Shown here: positions 59,879 through 64,000 of the stretch, piece by piece
Numbering within the stretch: the stretch's first letter is position 1
Layout: every line of letters starts with the position of its first letter
Assembly (NCBI RefSeq): GCF_007747215.1
Contig: NZ_CP036273.1
Location: 4,014,322 to 4,078,321, forward strand
DNA length: 64,000 bases
Origin: Urbifossiella limnaea
GTDB taxonomy: Bacteria; Planctomycetota; Planctomycetia; Gemmatales; Gemmataceae
Reading direction: 5' to 3'
The notes under the pieces: model-generated
Seen by the model: only the letters and a program-made list of their open reading frames with translations
The model's database searches: none
Told to the model about the DNA's origin: nothing
Made by a program: the position numbers and the translations under genes

Positions 59879-60105
59879 CGTCTGTTCCTTCCCACACCCG
59901 GACCAGCCGTTACAGCCTGACTCTTCGACACCGAGTGCCTCTGGATTGGTCAGCCAAACCACCCGGTTCGTCCAGAGCGCCCGGCCCACGGCCGATTGGT
60001 AGGGGTACGGACATACCCACAGTCCGGACTCGTTCGCACCGCCACCGCCTGGCACCGACACGGTCAGAACCGTGTGGTCCGGGGGATTCGGCCAGGGGAT
60101 CGGCC

Positions 60106-61449
60106 ATGCCGTCGCCGTCCGCCCGAAGCAGCCGTCCCGCCCGCCTGGCGGCGCTGGCGTTCGGGCTGTTCGTCCTCGCCTCGTCCAGCTCCGGCCGGCA
60201 GCCGGGCCAGGCCCCGGCTCCGCAGCCTGCACCTCTGCCGGTGCCGGGCCTCGCCGCCGCCCAGCCGCCGAAGAACGGTGACGCCGAGATTCCGGAGTAC
60301 ACCCTCGGCGAGTGCATCGCGATCGCCATCGAGCGTCAGCCGACGCTGCGGGCGTCGCGGTCCAGCCAGCAAGCAACGTCGGCCGGGGTCCACGCGCTCG
60401 ACAACATCGGAAAGCTCGGCCAGCTCGTCGCCAAGGACTTGCCGGTCCGCAAGGAGCAGGCGCAGCGCGGGGCGGTGGCCGCCGCCGCCGACGTGCAGAA
60501 GACGCACAACGAGATCGTCCACGACGTCACCCGGTTGTATTACACCGCCGTCTACGCCCGGCAGGGGAGCCTGATCGCCGAGGACGTGGTCGCCCAGGTC
60601 GAGCTGCTGACGAAGATCGGCCGCGACCTGCTGAACTCGCCGCAGCCGGGCACGATGACCAAGGCGAAGCTCAACGCCATGGAGATCGGCCTGGAGGACG
60701 CCCGCAAGCTGCTCCGCACGGCGCAGCTCGGCGAGCGGAAGGCGTACGGGGCGCTCCGCGAGATGATGGCCGCCCAGGACACCGGCCCGCGCTTCAAGGT
60801 GAAGGACCGCGAGCTTCCGATCCTGTCGGCGAACGTGCCGTTGACCGAGGAGCTGATCGTCGAGTTGGCCCTGTGCCGCAGGCCCGAGTTGGCCCTCGCC
60901 GCGGCCGGGGCCGACGCCTTCCGGTTGGAGGTGTACGCACAGGGCGCCGTCCGCTTCAAGAAGTCGGTGCCGACGCTCGCCATCGGCGGTGACATCAAGG
61001 CCCGCGAGGTGCCCGCGACGGTACGCGACCTGGCCCAGCAGTACAAGCCGGGGGCCATCATCCCCGAGATGCCGCCGCAGCTGGTCGGCAACCAGGCCGA
61101 CCGCGTGGCGCGGGCGATGGCTTACAGCCAGCGGGCCGACGCGGTGTTCGAGAAGGCCCGTAACCTCGTCCGGCTGGAGGCCGAGAACGCCTACCTCGAG
61201 TACGAGCTGGCGTCGAAGAACGTCCTCGGCGGGAAGCGGAAGTTCGACTTCGGCAAGGACCTGATGGAGTACGTCCGGGCCCGGGTGGACAACCCCAACG
61301 TCGAGCGCGAGCAGCTGGTCCGCGGGTACATCGACGCGGCGAAGGCGCAGTCGGACTACGTCGAGTCGGTGTGGCAGTACCTGCTGACGCTCGCCCACCT
61401 GGAGCGGGTGACGGCCGGCGGCGTGCGCCCGGACTTCCCGGGCCGCTGA
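60106..61449 (+). CDS. TolC-like outer-membrane efflux protein
   Basis: 447 aa. Signal peptide at about 1-30, a Pro/Gln/Ala-rich segment, then the OEP pattern of long helices from about 60: YTLGECIAIAIERQPTLRASRSS at the start (as TolC begins) and later helix-rich EAENAYLEYELAS and EQLVRGYIDAAKAQSDYVE repeats, with NPN-like turns. Such proteins form an outer-membrane trimer with a periplasmic tunnel used by efflux or type I secretion. No inner-membrane pump is adjacent. AGGGGAT precedes the ATG. A 24-bp-arm hairpin follows the stop. Confidence 0.83.
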   Translation: MPSPSARSSRPARLAALAFGLFVLASSSSGRQPGQAPAPQPAPLPVPGLAAAQPPKNGDAEIPEYTLGECIAIAIERQPTLRASRSSQQATSAGVHALDNIGKLGQLVAKDLPVRKEQAQRGAVAAAADVQKTHNEIVHDVTRLYYTAVYARQGSLIAEDVVAQVELLTKIGRDLLNSPQPGTMTKAKLNAMEIGLEDARKLLRTAQLGERKAYGALREMMAAQDTGPRFKVKDRELPILSANVPLTEELIVELALCRRPELALAAAGADAFRLEVYAQGAVRFKKSVPTLAIGGDIKAREVPATVRDLAQQYKPGAIIPEMPPQLVGNQADRVARAMAYSQRADAVFEKARNLVRLEAENAYLEYELASKNVLGGKRKFDFGKDLMEYVRARVDNPNVEREQLVRGYIDAAKAQSDYVESVWQYLLTLAHLERVTAGGVRPDFPGR

Positions 61450-61461
61450 CAAAACCAAACT

Positions 61462-61517
61462 GAAATTCGAAGTCCGAAATTCGAACTCCGGGCTTCGAAT
61501 TTCGGACTTCGAATTTC
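61462..61517. repeat. perfect inverted repeat, 24-nt arms, A/T-rich
   Basis: Arms at 61462-61485 and 61494-61517 match perfectly around the 8-nt loop CTCCGGGC. Each arm contains the word AAATTCGAA. It is unlike the GC-rich surroundings. It sits between the TolC-like gene and the PhnD-like gene and is likely a terminator and a dispersed element. Confidence 0.85.
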
Positions 61518-61544
61518 GTGCTTCCCTTCTACCGGGGGTGGGAC

Positions 61545-62441
61545 GTGGTACGGGCTTCCGCGTGGACGGCGTTGACAATGCTCGTGGTGGCCGTCGGCCT
61601 CGCCACGCCCGCCGCGGCCGAGCCGCCGCAGGCGATCCGGCTCGGCGTGCTCGAGGGGATGTTCCGCGACGTGCCGGCGCCGCTCGTGCAGGCCGCCGCC
61701 ACGCCGTTCCGGGAGTTGCTGAAGCGGCAGACCGGGCTGAACGGCCAGCTCGACATCCAGCCCGACCACGAGGAGCTGGCCGCCCGCCTCCAGGAAAAGA
61801 AGGTTCACGTCGGCGTCTTCCACGGGTTCGAGTGGGCGTGGGTGAAGGACCGCCACCCGGACCTGATCCCGCTCGCCGTGAGCGTGCCGGCCCGCCGCTT
61901 CCAGGCGGCGCTGGTCGTGAACGCCGACAGCAAGGCCCAGGTGCCGGCGAACCTGAAGGGGGCCGTGACCCTGCCGCTCGGCTCGAAGGCACACTGCTAC
62001 CTGTTCGCGGAGCGGCTCGCCGAGACGCTGCCGGCCGGGACGATCGTGCCGACTCACACGCCGAAGCATGGACCGGACGACGTGCTCGACCTCGTCATCG
62101 ACGGCAAGGAGCAGGCGGCCGTGATCGACGTGGCGACGCTGGACGCCTTCCGGAGCGACCGCCCCGGCCGCGGCGCCCAGCTCCGCGTGCTCGCCCAGAG
62201 CGACCCGTTCCCCCTCTCGACCGTCGTGTACCGCAAGGACACGCTCACTCCCGAGATGGTCGCCAGGATCAAGTCCGGGCTGCTGAACACGAAGAACGAA
62301 CCGACCGGCCGGGCGTTCCTGTTCATGTGGAAGCTGCGCGGCTTCGAGGAGGTGCCGGCCGGGCACGACGCCGAGCTGCGGGCCGTGGCCGCGAAGTACC
62401 CCGCGCCGCGGGCCGCGACGGGCATGACGATGCACCCGTAG
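61545..62441 (+). CDS. phosphate/phosphonate-type substrate-binding protein (PhnD-like)
   Basis: 298 aa with a signal peptide (about 1-25, ending in ATPAAAE). The mature domain follows the PhnD/SsuA-like fold: FRELLKRQTGLNGQLDIQPD, then VHVGVFHGFEWAW, LIPLAV, VNADSKAQV, PLGSKAHCYLF and a late DVATLDAF. No lipobox, no permease or ATPase nearby, so it may work with a remote importer or as a sensor. The GTG at 61545 has a G-run five bases upstream; the in-frame GTG at 61518 lies at the end of the inverted repeat and is less likely. Confidence 0.78.
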   Translation: MVRASAWTALTMLVVAVGLATPAAAEPPQAIRLGVLEGMFRDVPAPLVQAAATPFRELLKRQTGLNGQLDIQPDHEELAARLQEKKVHVGVFHGFEWAWVKDRHPDLIPLAVSVPARRFQAALVVNADSKAQVPANLKGAVTLPLGSKAHCYLFAERLAETLPAGTIVPTHTPKHGPDDVLDLVIDGKEQAAVIDVATLDAFRSDRPGRGAQLRVLAQSDPFPLSTVVYRKDTLTPEMVARIKSGLLNTKNEPTGRAFLFMWKLRGFEEVPAGHDAELRAVAAKYPAPRAATGMTMHP

Positions 62442-62471
62442 ACGGGCGACCCGGATAATCCCGACGCCCCG

Positions 62472-62494
62472 CAACCCCCGGCTCCCGGGGGTTG
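62472..62494. terminator. hairpin terminator after the PhnD-like gene
   Basis: CAACCCCCGG, loop CTC, CCGGGGGTTG. It lies 30 bp past the stop and is followed by TTCGCGTTT. Confidence 0.7.
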
Positions 62495-62547
62495 TTCGCG
62501 TTTGGTGCGGCCCCGACTACCGACCTCCGCCCGCGGGCGATTAGTGG

Positions 62548-62576
62548 CTTATACTATAAATCCGTTCACCAGTCAA
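62548..62576 (-). promoter_or_regulatory. promoter/operator-like element upstream of gyrA
   Basis: Read leftward: TTGACT, 17 bp, TATAAG, containing TTGACTGGTGAAC. On the plus strand TATACT (62550-62555) with GTTCACCAGTCAA just after it faces the gyrA gene. It mirrors 32634-32662. Confidence 0.5.
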
Positions 62577-62641
62577 ATTGGGTGGGTGATTTGCCCGCCT
62601 TCTATGATGGGCGGGTGGCACCGAGTTCGGCGAGGCGAGTG

Positions 62642-64000
<1,359 letters not shown>

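Overview
The window looks like a chromosomal segment of a high-GC planctomycete, most likely a Gemmata-like member of the Gemmataceae. The evidence is the protein content: a giant PVC-type dehydrogenase/HEAT/haem-binding protein, a small TIGR03067-type secreted protein, a PEP-CTERM-like surface protein, a Tat-exported Gfo/Idh/MocA protein, a ThiD2-ThiE thiamine enzyme, an LptF/G permease and LpxB (so an outer membrane with lipid A genes), and many secreted proteins of unknown function. GTG starts are common, and 4-bp GTGA/ATGA overlaps join many operon neighbours. There is no rRNA, confident tRNA, CRISPR array, transposase or phage gene. This is taxonomy by inference, not by a search.

Layout. 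0-10 kb: a small protein; a leftward operon (tyrosine-phosphatase-like protein, LptF/G permease, acyl-CoA thioesterase); a rightward operon (SGNH protein, PVC dehydrogenase, CbiM-like membrane protein); leftward MutS2 lacking Smr and a TIGR03067 protein. 10-21 kb: a DAC-domain (c-di-AMP) protein, a large secreted protein, a lipoprotein, a PEP-CTERM-like protein, a Gfo/Idh/MocA plus sugar isomerase pair, a DUF4139-like protein, AMP nucleosidase and a pair of membrane proteins. 21-31.5 kb: two complete ribose-type ABC importers (lipoprotein, double ATPase, permease) in mirror image and pointing at each other, with LpxB, a DtxR-family regulator and two small proteins between them. 31.5-44 kb: a lipoprotein that looks like an inactivated M48 protease behind a long structured leader, ProS, a large thioredoxin-like secreted protein, a GH5-like hydrolase with an FHA protein, a PPi-type phosphofructokinase, glutamate dehydrogenase and Sua5. 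44-50.5 kb: a TPR protein, a DUF429 protein, an ECF-sigma operon (sigma, single-pass membrane protein, secreted protein) and a Tat-exported oxidoreductase. 50.5-64 kb: a metallophosphatase, a Ski2-like helicase, PurU, an APC permease, a PhyH dioxygenase, a three-domain thiamine synthase, a TolC-like protein, a PhnD-like binding protein and the N-terminal 453 codons of a GyrA/ParC subunit running off the end.

How it works together. Several blocks point to sugar scavenging (two ABC importers, sugar isomerase, oxidoreductases, GH5, PPi-dependent glycolysis) and to an elaborate envelope (LptF/G, LpxB, TolC-like, many exported proteins). Gene ends carry many GC-rich palindromes. Some behave as simple terminators, while others (30.3, 45.7, 57.7, 61.5 kb) are long near-perfect inverted repeats that look like dispersed elements. 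A shared promoter/operator-like motif occurs upstream of proS and of gyrA.
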